Assembly: GCA_002419505.1 (NCBI GenBank)
Contig: DIGF01000012.1
Span: 1 to 64,000 of the forward strand
Reading direction: 5' to 3'
From: Caryophanales bacterium UBA5729
Lineage (GTDB): Bacteria; Bacillota_I; Bacilli_A; Izemoplasmatales; Hujiaoplasmataceae
Length of the DNA stretch: 64,000 nucleotides
The notes beneath the pieces were generated by a model. It had not been told where the DNA came from. It saw nothing but the letters and a program-made list of their open reading frames with translations, and searched no databases. This document shows positions 1 through 8,216 of this stretch, one piece after another (positions within the stretch are counted from its first letter, which is position 1; each line of letters opens with the position of its first letter). The position numbers were made by a program, and so were the translations under genes.

Positions 1-159
1 TTACACAAGATATTTTACGCTATGACTTCCTTTTAGTAATGTGTACTTACACATCATTTTTTATTTTTAAGTTATTATCATATAAAAAAACTCCAGCCGT
101 CAGTGTGGTATTTTAAATATACCATTTCTCCAACTTCTGGAAGCTACTTCACTTTTTCA

Positions 160-211
160 TGGTGGAACCAGAGGGATTTGAACCCCCGCCCCCCCTGCAC
201 GTCAACCAGAT
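160..211 (-). repeat. tRNA-Val 3'-half remnant 1 (att-like)
   Basis: About 50 bases match the 3' half of the intact tRNA-Val at 11103-11177, from the anticodon stem through the T-arm and acceptor to CCA. There are a few substitutions, including extra C's next to the T-stem. There is no 5' half, so this is not a functional tRNA. It has the form of an attachment-site copy left when an element integrated into the tRNA 3' end, and it marks the outer end of element A. Confidence 0.8.
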
Positions 212-340
212 TCGCACACACTTGATTTATCTCTATATTTAGACGTTTAATACACTTTGAAAATGAGTTTGACCCTTGTCTTGACCCTTGTAACATTTTC
301 TAAATAAATCAAAATAAACGCTAATAAACCATCGTGTATT
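212..340 (-). other. decayed integrase 3' end / attP arm, copy 1
   Basis: The stretch next to the tRNA remnant holds two adjacent copies of TTGACCCTTGT (about 255-281) and an 'accatcgtgtattga' block. Both recur next to remnants 2 and 3. On the minus strand one frame reads ..CYKGQDKGQTHF.. and then stops, and the same KGQDKGQ reading is conserved in all three copies. This fits the C-terminus of a tyrosine integrase whose body has been lost, or integrase arm-binding direct repeats, or both. No intact integrase is present in the window. Confidence 0.5.
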
Positions 341-405
341 GAAGTTAATTTATAAAAAATATCCATAATAAGATGGATTATTTAATATTTTATTTGAAAT
401 AATTA

Positions 406-441
406 GAGTTCAAATCGAACTGGTGATACACGGATTTTCAG
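406..441 (-). other. tRNA-Leu-like 3' fragment
   Basis: Read on the minus strand this stretch runs from an anticodon-loop-like CTGAAAAT into CCAGTTCGATT, the T-arm pattern. It aligns with a better preserved fragment at 10719-10760. It is probably a worn tRNA 3' fragment left by an integration at a tRNA-Leu-like site. The T-stem no longer pairs, so the call is tentative. Confidence 0.3.
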
Positions 442-498
442 ATACTTCTTGTAACTATTTGTGATATTGCTCCTTATAACAATTTAAGATGCAAATTA

Positions 499-810
499 TT
501 ATATTTCTTTTATATAATCTTTCTTTGCATAGATAACTCTGACAATATTAACAAGATTTTTGTCTTCATCAAGCAAATAAACTATTACAAAATTATCAAT
601 AATAGATTTTCTCAAACGATTGTTGTCTAATCTAGGATCCGATAGAATTGGATATGCTTTTGGAAACATACATATATCCTTGAACTTGCCTTCAAATTTC
701 TCAATTAAACTTAATGCGGATTCAGGGTTTGCAAGTTTCACAGATATATAGCAAAAAATGTTCTCCATATCCAATCTAGCTTTTGGTAAAAGCTTATATC
801 TTCTTTCCAT
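499..810 (-). CDS. RelE/ParE-superfamily toxin
   Basis: This 103-residue basic protein has the RelE/ParE layout: an N-terminal helical hairpin (ARLDMENIFCYIS..NPESALSLIEKF) followed by strands ending in FVIVYLLDEDKNLVNIVRVIYAKKDY. Family members cleave ribosome-bound mRNA or inhibit gyrase; the sequence alone does not decide which. It follows the antitoxin gene on the same strand and overlaps it by 17 bases, so translation is probably coupled. It lies in element A between two tRNA-Val remnants, as expected for an addiction module that stabilises an integrated element. I see no frameshift or truncation. Confidence 0.85.
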   Translation of the reverse strand: MERRYKLLPKARLDMENIFCYISVKLANPESALSLIEKFEGKFKDICMFPKAYPILSDPRLDNNRLRKSIIDNFVIVYLLDEDKNLVNIVRVIYAKKDYIKEI

Positions 811-1063
811 ACTTAGACTTCATTTCGCTAATAAACATTGGTCCATCAGTTTTCAAATCATCTTCGTCTATATTTTTCAATGAGTCATTAATCAATTTTA
901 CAACTTGATTTTTGGCTATTTCTCTTTCATAAACATCGATGCTCATTAATACCATGGAGCCATAACCATTTTTTGTCACAAAAACAGGTTCGTCAGATTC
1001 TTCTACAAATTTAGAAATATTTGCAGTGTTCTTTAATTCATTAATTGGAATGATCTTCGGCAT
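794..1063 (-). CDS. Phd/YefM-type antitoxin
   Basis: This 89-residue protein starts MPKIIPINELKNTANISKFVEESDEPVFVTKNGYGSMVLMS when read in short pieces, the Phd/YefM DNA-binding fold. The acidic C-terminal half (EDDLKTDGPMF) would wrap the toxin. It is the first gene of the pair and overlaps the RelE/ParE toxin, with a clear GGGGG-type ribosome site just upstream. Antitoxins of this family normally repress their own operon and neutralise the toxin by direct binding. The assignment rests on the N-terminal motif plus the toxin neighbour. Confidence 0.85.
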   Translation of the reverse strand: MPKIIPINELKNTANISKFVEESDEPVFVTKNGYGSMVLMSIDVYEREIAKNQVVKLINDSLKNIDEDDLKTDGPMFISEMKSKYGKKI

Positions 1064-1135
1064 TTTTATCCCCCTTTATTATAAGATAATTATACCATAA
1101 TTAGATTGTTTTGTAAATTTTTTAATGCTTTTTTA

Positions 1136-2743
1136 TTAACTCTTTGATATGCTATTTATTTTTGTTTTTGAAAAATCAATGAATTTATCAGTAATGTCAA
1201 ATATCTCTTGATTGTGACTTATTAAAATGATGATTGTATTACTTTTGCGTTTAACTAACTCTCTTTTTAATATACTTATATTATGGGTGTCAAGCGCAGA
1301 TATAGGCTCGTCCAATATGATAAGTGAAGACTTCTTTAATAAACATCTTACTAAAGCTACTTTTTGTTTTTCTCCTCCAGATAAAGAAAGTGATTCTTCT
1401 AAATCAATTATTTTTGTTAATCCAAACATGTTAACCAGTTCATGCAATGATGCTTTAGAATATTCTTCTATACCCCTGATAATGTTATCTTTAACAGACA
1501 ATCTCTGTAAAGTTGGTTCTTGAACAATTACTGATATTTGATGTTTTCTTAAGCTTATCATGTTTAGTTCTTTAATATTCGAACTATTATATTCAATAGA
1601 GCCCTCAAAGTCATAATCAAGCCCAAGCAATAAATCAATAAATGTTGACTTGCCTTCTCCATTTTTGCCCTTCAAACAATAGATTTGTCCTTCTTCAAAT
1701 TCATAACTAAAATCGCTGAATAAAATTTTAGAATTCAGATAACCAAACTTTAATCCATTAATTTTAATTTTGTTAATCTTATCAAAATTTATTTCTCCGT
1801 TTTTCTCATCTTGAATACTCAATATTTCTTCTATCCTATCAAAACTGATCTTTGCGTGTTGATACTCTTGTCCTAATTTTAAGAAATACTCGGAATAAGT
1901 CAAACAAATATTAGTATAGAATGTGATTAAAATAAACTCGCCGATAGTTATTGTTTGATTGAGAATTAAAGCTCCTCCCAATAACATTGTCAGCACTATT
2001 GTGAAATTTTTTGAAAAAGTCCCAATATTATTTAAAGCAGCCAAAACTTTATTTAAACTGATACCAGTTTTTAATAATTTCTTAAATGAGAACTCGACTC
2101 TATCAGTTGAGATGTCATGCAAAGAATGGATCTTTGTTTCTTTTATTTGTGTTATGAGATCATTATTATCAGAGATGTATTGACTATTCTGCTCTCTATA
2201 TTGATAACCTCTTTTATAAAACGCCTTATTTAAAAGTTTAATACCTATAATATTTATCATCATGGCAATTACTGGTATAAGAACAAGCAAGAAACTAATT
2301 TTAATTATTAAAATTAAAACCACTATCGTACTAACAAACATTATGATAACGACTATAAAATTATTTATGAAAAAATTCAAAGTAGTTAAAATATCATTGA
2401 ATATTCGGTTGTTTAGATAAGCCGGATTATATTTTTCTGTTTTTCTTAAAGGGATATTTTCCAACTTATGGTCAACATCTATAAGAAACTTAAACGCTGT
2501 TTTCGATATGAAAACTTCTGAAATTATATGGTGGATATATGAGCTAACCATCAACAAAATGGTTAAAGCCAAAATAAGCACAATTTGTTCAATAATTACA
2601 ATATTTCTTGTTATTTCATCAATAAATCCACTAAAAACATATGGTATTAACAATTGACATAAATAAATTATGATTAGAAGCACACTTATCAAGAAGAATA
2701 TTCTCTTAGATTCAATAACTCTATTGTAAATAGACTTTAACAT
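1136..2743 (-). CDS. ABC exporter, fused permease-ATPase
   Basis: This 535-residue half-transporter has six hydrophobic segments in its first 300 residues, then a nucleotide-binding domain. Walker A is GKNGEGKS near residue 360, the signature is LSGGEKQK, Walker B is SLIILDEP, and ISHNQ is the H-loop. It would act as a homodimer in the membrane. There is no N-terminal C39 peptidase domain, so it does not itself trim double-glycine leaders. It stands alone in element A, with an AGGGAG ribosome site. Substrate is unknown. The paralogous exporter of the RiPP cluster at 4.5-6.1 kb and the shared integration array suggest peptide or toxin export, or self-immunity, which is inference. Confidence 0.85.
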   Translation of the reverse strand: MLKSIYNRVIESKRIFFLISVLLIIIYLCQLLIPYVFSGFIDEITRNIVIIEQIVLILALTILLMVSSYIHHIISEVFISKTAFKFLIDVDHKLENIPLRKTEKYNPAYLNNRIFNDILTTLNFFINNFIVVIIMFVSTIVVLILIIKISFLLVLIPVIAMMINIIGIKLLNKAFYKRGYQYREQNSQYISDNNDLITQIKETKIHSLHDISTDRVEFSFKKLLKTGISLNKVLAALNNIGTFSKNFTIVLTMLLGGALILNQTITIGEFILITFYTNICLTYSEYFLKLGQEYQHAKISFDRIEEILSIQDEKNGEINFDKINKIKINGLKFGYLNSKILFSDFSYEFEEGQIYCLKGKNGEGKSTFIDLLLGLDYDFEGSIEYNSSNIKELNMISLRKHQISVIVQEPTLQRLSVKDNIIRGIEEYSKASLHELVNMFGLTKIIDLEESLSLSGGEKQKVALVRCLLKKSSLIILDEPISALDTHNISILKRELVKRKSNTIIILISHNQEIFDITDKFIDFSKTKINSISKS

Positions 2744-2830
2744 TTATTATCTCCCTTATATATATCCTTTAATTATATTATAAGATTTATTAAATAAATT
2801 AATAGACTATATTTTTTAGAAAATGTGTGA

Positions 2831-2884
2831 TATAATAATGACAGGTAAGAACAGCAACCTCCTAAAGGAAGTTGCTGTTTTTTT
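2831..2884 (+). ncRNA. candidate short terminated transcript
   Basis: An extended -10 (TGATATAAT, TATAAT at 2831-2836) is followed after about 15 bases by a strong hairpin, stem ACAGCAAC at 2851-2858 with GTTGCTGT at 2871-2878, and a run of seven T's. All genes on the left are on the other strand, so this terminator has no gene to serve. The product would be a roughly 40-nt RNA whose loop carries CCUCCU, complementary to a Shine-Dalgarno. No good -35 is seen. It could also be just the terminator of an unrecognised transcript. Confidence 0.35.
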
Positions 2885-2984
2885 ATAAGTCGCAACCAAA
2901 CACGATAAGCAAAAAAAGAGAAATGGCTAAAATTTCCTTTTGTTTAGCGATTTATAACATAGGTTTGACCTATTTGTGATACGG

Positions 2985-3294
2985 ATTGTAATTATTTATT
3001 TAAAATGACTAATATATTTATAAATTCTTATCAGGAATGTGAGAAAACAAACGAAAAGATTCAATTTTAGATTTTATCACACCCTAAAAATATATAACAC
3101 CTTTAGTTTCACTTTGAATATTAATGGAATATAAATGATTTATTATTATATCTCTAGTTAGATTTCTTAAAACACACGTGTGCAAAACTTTTTTTCATAA
3201 ATGATAATAATTCTGAATCTATTAAATTTTTAGTTGATAAAAAAATAGAGAAGTTCATCCAAATGAATAAACTTCCCTATATTTCAGTCTTACA
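2985..3294. repeat. 300-bp imperfect repeat, copy a
   Basis: This stretch is a diverged copy of 10803-11102, co-linear from 'aaatgactaata' up to the tRNA-Val CCA end. Both copies sit immediately downstream of a tRNA-Val 3' end (minus-strand sense) and contain the same terminator hairpin. The ORF in copy b is not kept open in copy a, so I read the repeat as non-coding element-end sequence. Together with the terminator at 2851-2884 it accounts for the 750 bases without a gene between the ABC gene and the HEPN gene. Confidence 0.7.
3238..3277 (-). terminator. rho-independent terminator next to tRNA remnant 2
   Basis: On the minus strand GGGAAGTT pairs with AACTTCTC (one G-U pair), followed by TATTTTTTT. 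The same hairpin follows the intact tRNA-Val, so it is the tRNA terminator carried along with the repeated flank. Confidence 0.7.
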
Positions 3295-3345
3295 TGGTGG
3301 AACCAGAGGGATTTGAACCCCCGACCTCCTGCACGTCAAGCAGAT
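3295..3345 (-). repeat. tRNA-Val 3'-half remnant 2 (att-like)
   Basis: About 50 bases are nearly identical to the intact tRNA-Val from the anticodon stem (CTGCTTGACGTGCAG) to CCA. The 5' half is replaced by unrelated sequence. It is the junction between elements A and B. The T-stem here is GGGGG/CCCTC, which pairs better than that of the intact gene. Confidence 0.85.
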
Positions 3346-3460
3346 TCATGCGCGCTTGATAAACCCCTGTATTTAGCTGTTTTAAGTTATAATGAAATAA
3401 GTTTGACCCTTGTCTTGACCCTTGTAACATTTTCAAATTTAATATTATTAATTGCAACTA
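3346..3460 (-). other. decayed integrase 3' end / attP arm, copy 2
   Basis: The two tandem TTGACCCTTGT units are present (about 3403-3425). The minus-strand frame reads KCYKGQDKGQTYFIIT and then stops, matching copies 1 and 3. Upstream there is only AT-rich sequence and then the HEPN gene, so the integrase body is gone. Confidence 0.5.
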
Positions 3461-3494
3461 AACCATCATAAAAAATAATTTAATCAAATTTATG

Positions 3495-4536
3495 CTAAGA
3501 GTTATTAAACACCACTACTTTAATTAGATCTCTAACCATTCTAGTGAGCTCAAAAATGATTTCATTTCTAAATTTGCCTTCAATTAAATTATCCAAAGAT
3601 AATTCTCCATCATGAGTAAATTTTCCTCTAGCGTCATTGCACAATTTATAGAATGATCCAGGTGTTATTCCCAGGTAAAAGTAATTTTTTAGACTTAGGT
3701 CAAGATATAATTGAAACGTTTTTCCTATGGATGCTTTTTTTAACATTCCAAGCCTTGATTTTAAATTTTCTATGTCTTCTATAGAATCATCAGAGAGTGA
3801 TTGAATAATTTTTTCTACATATTCTTTATATGGACTATCTTTAAAATTTTTGCTTTTTATAGTTGATTCAATCGCTATCAATAAAAGTAGGAATCTTGTT
3901 CGAAAATCATTACTTACAGTCGATAAATTATATAGTTCTAACACGGTTATATGAGATGCTATTAACTTTGGAGCATTAAAACTATTATTTATTATATCTT
4001 CTTCGTTGTTATGCAATATTGAATATGTTGCCTTGAAATCAGAAGTCAAACAAAATTCAGCACTTACACTTATTATTTTCACGTTCTCATCATATGAAAT
4101 CTTAGGTAGTATTTCTGTTAAAATTTTGAAATACCTAGTATAGTCATTATCGCTCGTTGTTCCTATCTCTTTAAATTTCAAGTAAGCTGATGTTTTAAAT
4201 GAATATATCATCATTTTTTCATAGGCAGTAGCTATATATTCTTTCGTATCCTCTTGTGTATAAAAATCTCCTATTTGCAATTCAAATAAATCAGAATCAC
4301 TTAATAAATCTTTATTTCCAATAATCTTATATGTGAATAAGTCGTCTGAGGTAAAACTATAAGTTTTTTTTCAATATTTATTTTAACAAAATTCTCAATA
4401 GTGAATACTGCGGATAATCTGTAAATCATAATCATTTTCCCTTCTAGAAAAAAATCGAGTTCTAGTTTTTTTAGTTCATCATATCAATACTAAAAAAATA
4501 GGCTAATTCTGATTTTAGTTCTTCCGTTATATCCAT
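3495..4536 (-). pseudogene. HEPN-domain protein, frameshifted
   Basis: The longest open part (3495-4280, 261 residues) ends in a helical domain with RGKFTH, the RX4H motif of HEPN ribonucleases. I do not recognise the rest. The reading frame clearly starts further upstream: ATG at 4536, directly after the ABC stop codon, opens MDITEELKSELAYFF. A second frame continues DELKKLELDFFLEGK, and after an A8 tract (4364-4371) a third frame continues TYSFTSDDLFTYK into the main ORF. One extra A in that tract would join the last two. Either the gene is decaying through two frameshifts or the homopolymer is phase-variable. The position behind the RiPP exporter suggests immunity or defence, but that is inference. 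Confidence 0.65.
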
Positions 4537-6138
4537 TTAATCAATATTTATTTCTTTATTGAAACTAATACCCCCAAAATTATTATGATCAATCACAATA
4601 ATTATTTTATCTTTCATCATGGAATATTCATTAACAAAATTAGCAAAATCAATTTGAGTTTCTTTATCCATCCCTGATGTGACTTCATCAAATATTATTA
4701 AGTCTGATAAAGCAAATTTTAGTTTTGCTTTAATATATAATATTTTTTTTCTTTGACCTACAGATAAATTTGATCCATAATTAATCATGATTTTCTCTTC
4801 AATTTTCATTTTTTCAAGTTCAACTTTTAAAGTTTCATCATTAACACCAGCACAATTAGCTTTTAGATACTCAATAATACTATCATTCATTAGAAATTCG
4901 TCTTGGTTTACAAATAGAGTTTTGGAGTAAAGAGACTTTAAATCTAATTCGTTGATACTAATATCATTAATCTTTATGTTTCCAGCTTTAATAGGATAAA
5001 GCCCTAGTAAAATTTTGATGATTGAAGATTTTCCAGAGCCATTTAAGCCTGAGATTCTAATGCAATCACCTTTTTCAATTTTCAAATTAAAATTTTTTAT
5101 AAACGAATTCGTTTCTATACCGTACGAAAATGTTACATTTTCAAACCTGATAGAAGTAATGTCAGGAAGTTTTCTTATGCCTATTTTTTTTCTTATATTT
5201 AATATTTTATCAATATTTACAAAACATACTTTAGCTTTTACAGTCTGATGAAACATTAGTTCGATTTTCTGACCTTCTGACATTATGATATTTGATAAAA
5301 CTGAAAAAAACGCAAAATTAACTAATGCATTTCCATCTAGTGAATAAGCTAAAAATGCTGACAGTACAATGCTAAACAATATTGAATAGTTTTGAATTAT
5401 TCCTGACCATAGGTAAATAACTTTATCTTCCTTTTTTGCAACTGATATGAATGATGAAATTGATTTTTTTACTTTACTATTATAATAATCTATTGTCAAA
5501 CTTGTTTGTATAAAAGGTATAGCGCTCGAAAACTCATTTACTACTTCATGAACCTGTTTAAGATTTTGATTTGTTGTAGAAGCTTTCCTAGATATTATGT
5601 TTCTACTAAAGAAAGATATTAAAATGCCTATTACAAGAGAAGCTAGTATCAATAATGAAACTACAGGGTTGTAGTAAAAAGCTAAAGTGAAAGAGAGAAT
5701 AATAACTATTATTGATCCAATAATACTAGGAATATGATGTGCAACAACTCTAAAAACTTCTAAAATATCGTAATACAAGGTGTGCTTAATAACGTTTGTT
5801 GATAGTTTTTCAACCTCTGACATATATGTATCATTTAGAGCGTTTTGACATTCTAACGATAAATCAGTTATGTATTTACCGCCAAAATTATCAAGTGATA
5901 AATACCAGAAAGTATTTATAAAAGTTTTAATTAGTAATAAACAGGCAAATCCAACAATACCTATTACAATCAACAAGAGTTGAGAATCATCATTTATAAT
6001 CCATTCAAGGTAAAATTTGATAAGAATAGGGACAATTATTGATAGAATAGATAATAAAACTACGAATAAAAAGCTTAATAGAGAATCTTTTTTGTGTTCT
6101 TTAATTGCTTTAAAAAAATTTGATAGTATTTTATTCAA
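4537..6138 (-). CDS. ABC exporter of the radical-SAM peptide cluster
   Basis: This fused permease-ATPase of about 533 residues has six membrane segments in the first 320 residues, then Walker A GLNGSGKS, the variant signature NLSVGQRKK, Walker B DLIIFDE and an IDHN H-loop. There is no leader-peptidase domain. I prefer the TTG at 6138 as start: it overlaps the radical-SAM stop codon (TTGA) and lies behind GAGAGGGTGA, while the longer form to 6168 has no ribosome site. Translational coupling to the maturase and the upstream precursor peptide make export of the modified peptide the likely job. A separate protease would have to remove the leader. Confidence 0.85.
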   Translation of the reverse strand: MNKILSNFFKAIKEHKKDSLLSFLFVVLLSILSIIVPILIKFYLEWIINDDSQLLLIVIGIVGFACLLLIKTFINTFWYLSLDNFGGKYITDLSLECQNALNDTYMSEVEKLSTNVIKHTLYYDILEVFRVVAHHIPSIIGSIIVIILSFTLAFYYNPVVSLLILASLVIGILISFFSRNIISRKASTTNQNLKQVHEVVNEFSSAIPFIQTSLTIDYYNSKVKKSISSFISVAKKEDKVIYLWSGIIQNYSILFSIVLSAFLAYSLDGNALVNFAFFSVLSNIIMSEGQKIELMFHQTVKAKVCFVNIDKILNIRKKIGIRKLPDITSIRFENVTFSYGIETNSFIKNFNLKIEKGDCIRISGLNGSGKSSIIKILLGLYPIKAGNIKINDISINELDLKSLYSKTLFVNQDEFLMNDSIIEYLKANCAGVNDETLKVELEKMKIEEKIMINYGSNLSVGQRKKILYIKAKLKFALSDLIIFDEVTSGMDKETQIDFANFVNEYSMMKDKIIIVIDHNNFGGISFNKEINID

Positions 6139-7376
6139 AATTTCACCCTCTCTTTCATCTCGAAACAAGTTATAGGATTGCTCCTTTTTTCATCATCATA
6201 ATAAGCTTTTGCCTGAACTCTACAATCTGTTCTATAACAATTTTTACGATATCTACACCTCAAACAATCTACAGTGTTTTTAGATTTTTCAACTCTGTAA
6301 CGCAAAATATTGTCGCCAACATCTGACCACGCTCTAAGCAATCCAGTATCAAACGCATTATGCTTAAAATAAAATATTTCATCATTTGCTGCATTACAAA
6401 TTTTGAGTCTGCCATCAGCCATTATGCAACACTGAGATATTGCGGCTGTACATCTAGTTTGCTTTCGCTTTGCAACTCCTCGATTTTCAAAAACAAATGG
6501 AAATGATTCTCTTACAGAAGTTAGTTCTTGTAATGAAAAAGAGCAATTATTACCATCTCCCATTGGAAAAACAATATCATGGGTATGAATGGCGGTCGAA
6601 AATTGATCTTTAATATAATCTTTAAACTCATGGACTTGGAAAAAATTATCTTTCATTATTGTTGTAGAAATGTATAGTGAAATATTATCATACTCTGCTA
6701 TTTTATTCAATGTGTTAATTACTCTTATGAAGCTATTGTCATTACCTCTAATTTTGTTATGTATTTTTTCAAAACCATCTAGACTAACTTTTATACTGTA
6801 TCTGTATTTGTTTGTTAAAACTAGCATTTTAGAGATGAGTTCAGTATTAAATCCATTGGTAAACACTGTTACTTCAAAACCATTACTAAGATAAAATAAT
6901 AAAATCTTCAGGAAATCTGGATGTAAAGTGCATTCTCCTCCGGTCAACGAAATAGATTTTGTATGAAGTTTCTCGAGATCTTCTAGCGAATCATATATCC
7001 ATTTCATGGGTATAAAATGTTTTTGTGTTGGATGAGAAAAACTTCCATAACAGTGAATGCAGTTTAAGTTACAAATGTTTGTTAATTCCAAGCTAAAAGA
7101 TGTTAAAGGGAATTTAAATTCACAATGCTCAAAAATATAAGTTTTGTACGGGTATTCTACTTCTTCAATCAAATACTTAGATTTAGTTAGTTCATTTAGA
7201 AAATCAGCTTCTCGACGATTAAATTTGCTTTTTTTCCAAAACTCCATACTAATTTTGTCTCTTGCCTTTTTTGTTATGATAAACGAATTATCAATTGAAG
7301 TATTGAATAACAAAAACTTACTTTTTTTTCTCAATTCGAGAGTTTGAATAGTTTTTGTGTTAGATTTCACATACAT
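6135..7376 (-). CDS. radical SAM/SPASM peptide maturase
   Basis: The protein has 413 residues. The N-terminal 85 residues look like a peptide-recognition region. The radical-SAM core follows with CNLNCIHC (CX3CX2C) near residue 105 and LTGGECTLHP for SAM binding. The C-terminal SPASM-like domain has Cys in RCTAAISQCCIMADGRLKIC and DCLRCRYRKNCYRTDC, enough for auxiliary 4Fe-4S clusters. Enzymes of this type install thioether, C-C or related crosslinks in ribosomal peptides. It lies 54 bases after a 38-residue Cys-rich precursor and overlaps an ABC exporter, so it is the maturase of a RiPP cluster. The bond it makes cannot be read from the sequence. RBS AGGAAGG precedes ATG. Confidence 0.9.
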   Translation of the reverse strand: MYVKSNTKTIQTLELRKKSKFLLFNTSIDNSFIITKKARDKISMEFWKKSKFNRREADFLNELTKSKYLIEEVEYPYKTYIFEHCEFKFPLTSFSLELTNICNLNCIHCYGSFSHPTQKHFIPMKWIYDSLEDLEKLHTKSISLTGGECTLHPDFLKILLFYLSNGFEVTVFTNGFNTELISKMLVLTNKYRYSIKVSLDGFEKIHNKIRGNDNSFIRVINTLNKIAEYDNISLYISTTIMKDNFFQVHEFKDYIKDQFSTAIHTHDIVFPMGDGNNCSFSLQELTSVRESFPFVFENRGVAKRKQTRCTAAISQCCIMADGRLKICNAANDEIFYFKHNAFDTGLLRAWSDVGDNILRYRVEKSKNTVDCLRCRYRKNCYRTDCRVQAKAYYDDEKRSNPITCFEMKERVKF

Positions 7377-7397
7377 AATAAAACCTTCCTATCTATA

Positions 7398-7425
7398 AAG
7401 AAATATCGCGTGTGCGATATTTCTT
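7398..7425 (-). promoter_or_regulatory. hairpin between precursor and maturase
   Basis: A perfect 12-bp stem (AAGAAATATCGC / GCGATATTTCTT) with a four-base loop lies six bases after the precursor stop codon and 22 bases before the maturase start. No T-run follows on the minus strand. It fits an mRNA-stabilising or attenuating hairpin that keeps the precursor far more abundant than the enzyme. Confidence 0.7.
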
Positions 7426-7430
7426 CTTTT

Positions 7431-7547
7431 CTAGCAACTTTCATGTCCGCAAGCCCAATTAGTTTCTCCAGCTAATGAATTAATGGATTTTTGATCAATT
7501 TTTTTAAATATAAATCTCCGTTTAAAAATGCCTAGAATTCTTCTCAT
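7431..7547 (-). CDS. RiPP precursor peptide, 38 aa
   Basis: ATG at 7547 follows a near-perfect ribosome site (AAAGGAGG, six bases away). The 38 residues comprise a strongly basic N-terminus (MRRILGIFKRRFIFKK), a polar linker (IDQKSINSLAGE) and a short core, TNWACGHESC, with two cysteines and one Trp, then TAG. The length, leader/core contrast, position in front of a radical-SAM/SPASM maturase and an exporter, and the intervening hairpin all support a precursor. Likely modification sites are Cys33, Cys38 and Trp31. I do not recognise the core as a known family such as subtilosin-, thuricin- or streptide-like. Confidence 0.75.
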   Translation of the reverse strand: MRRILGIFKRRFIFKKIDQKSINSLAGETNWACGHESC

Positions 7548-7634
7548 TTTCTTTCCTCCTTTCTTAAAAATTATTAAAATGGCTTTAATTAATTTAACAT
7601 TTCATTGACTAAAATATTGTCTTACATAAATAAA

Positions 7635-7673
7635 AATCACATTTAAGTAAAACTTCGTTTTTTGCTTGTGATT
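7635..7673 (-). promoter_or_regulatory. nested inverted repeat in RiPP leader region
   Basis: AATCACA and TGTGATT flank an inner AAAAC-ttc-GTTTT stem, and a T-rich stretch follows on the minus strand. It lies about 90 bases upstream of the precursor ATG and could be a regulator site or a weak terminator in the leader. From here to 8190 I see no gene on either strand; the reading frames are short, AT-rich and lack ribosome sites. Confidence 0.35.
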
Positions 7674-8198
7674 AATGTTTTACCATAAATCCTTTGATGT
7701 GTTAAAAATTTATGGATACCAAAGCCCAAATAACTTCACTGTCTATATTTTTTTATCTTGTGTTTTTAATATGAAAAACAAAAACTATTTTGATTTTTGC
7801 TATCGCTTTGTCAATTTATAAGCTATCAATTATTTAGAAAACTACACACTAACTCCATTGCAGAATCAAATTTCGACTTGTTATAATCTATATTTCAACT
7901 ATAATCATACTCCTGAAAATAACAGTTTTTTATCATAACTACTTACTCATCACTCAACTATTCTTGTTCATAAAAGTCATAAAACCATCTTAATTTCACT
8001 CGTCTTTGCTAAAAAAATTAATTTAAAATTCATTGTAATTGCTTCATCGATAATATTTTTCTGCGTAAAAGCACATGAATTTTATACCTGCCTATAGTAA
8101 ATTACAAAAAAGCCTAAATACTAATCTAAGCAAATACGTGTGTTATGCATATAAATTTATTTCTATAATTTATTATATACTCTTCAAACATATAAAAA

Positions 8199-8216
8199 TA
8201 CGGCGTATATGTCATA
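8199..8216 (-). promoter_or_regulatory. Rgg-like box, copy 2 (perfect)
   Basis: On the minus strand this reads TATGACATATACGCCGTA, identical over 18 bases to the box in front of the repeat-peptide gene at 17495-17512. A TATAAT lies about 22 bases downstream (minus sense), so a promoter would read left toward the RiPP precursor 650 bases away. The sequence between 8217 and 8733 holds no convincing gene. Confidence 0.65.

Noticed and set aside
1..159. Possible terminator or element-end structure at the left edge
   Set aside because: Short inverted repeats (GGTAT/ATACC) and a T-run are present but do not make one convincing hairpin, and the flank is cut by the window edge.
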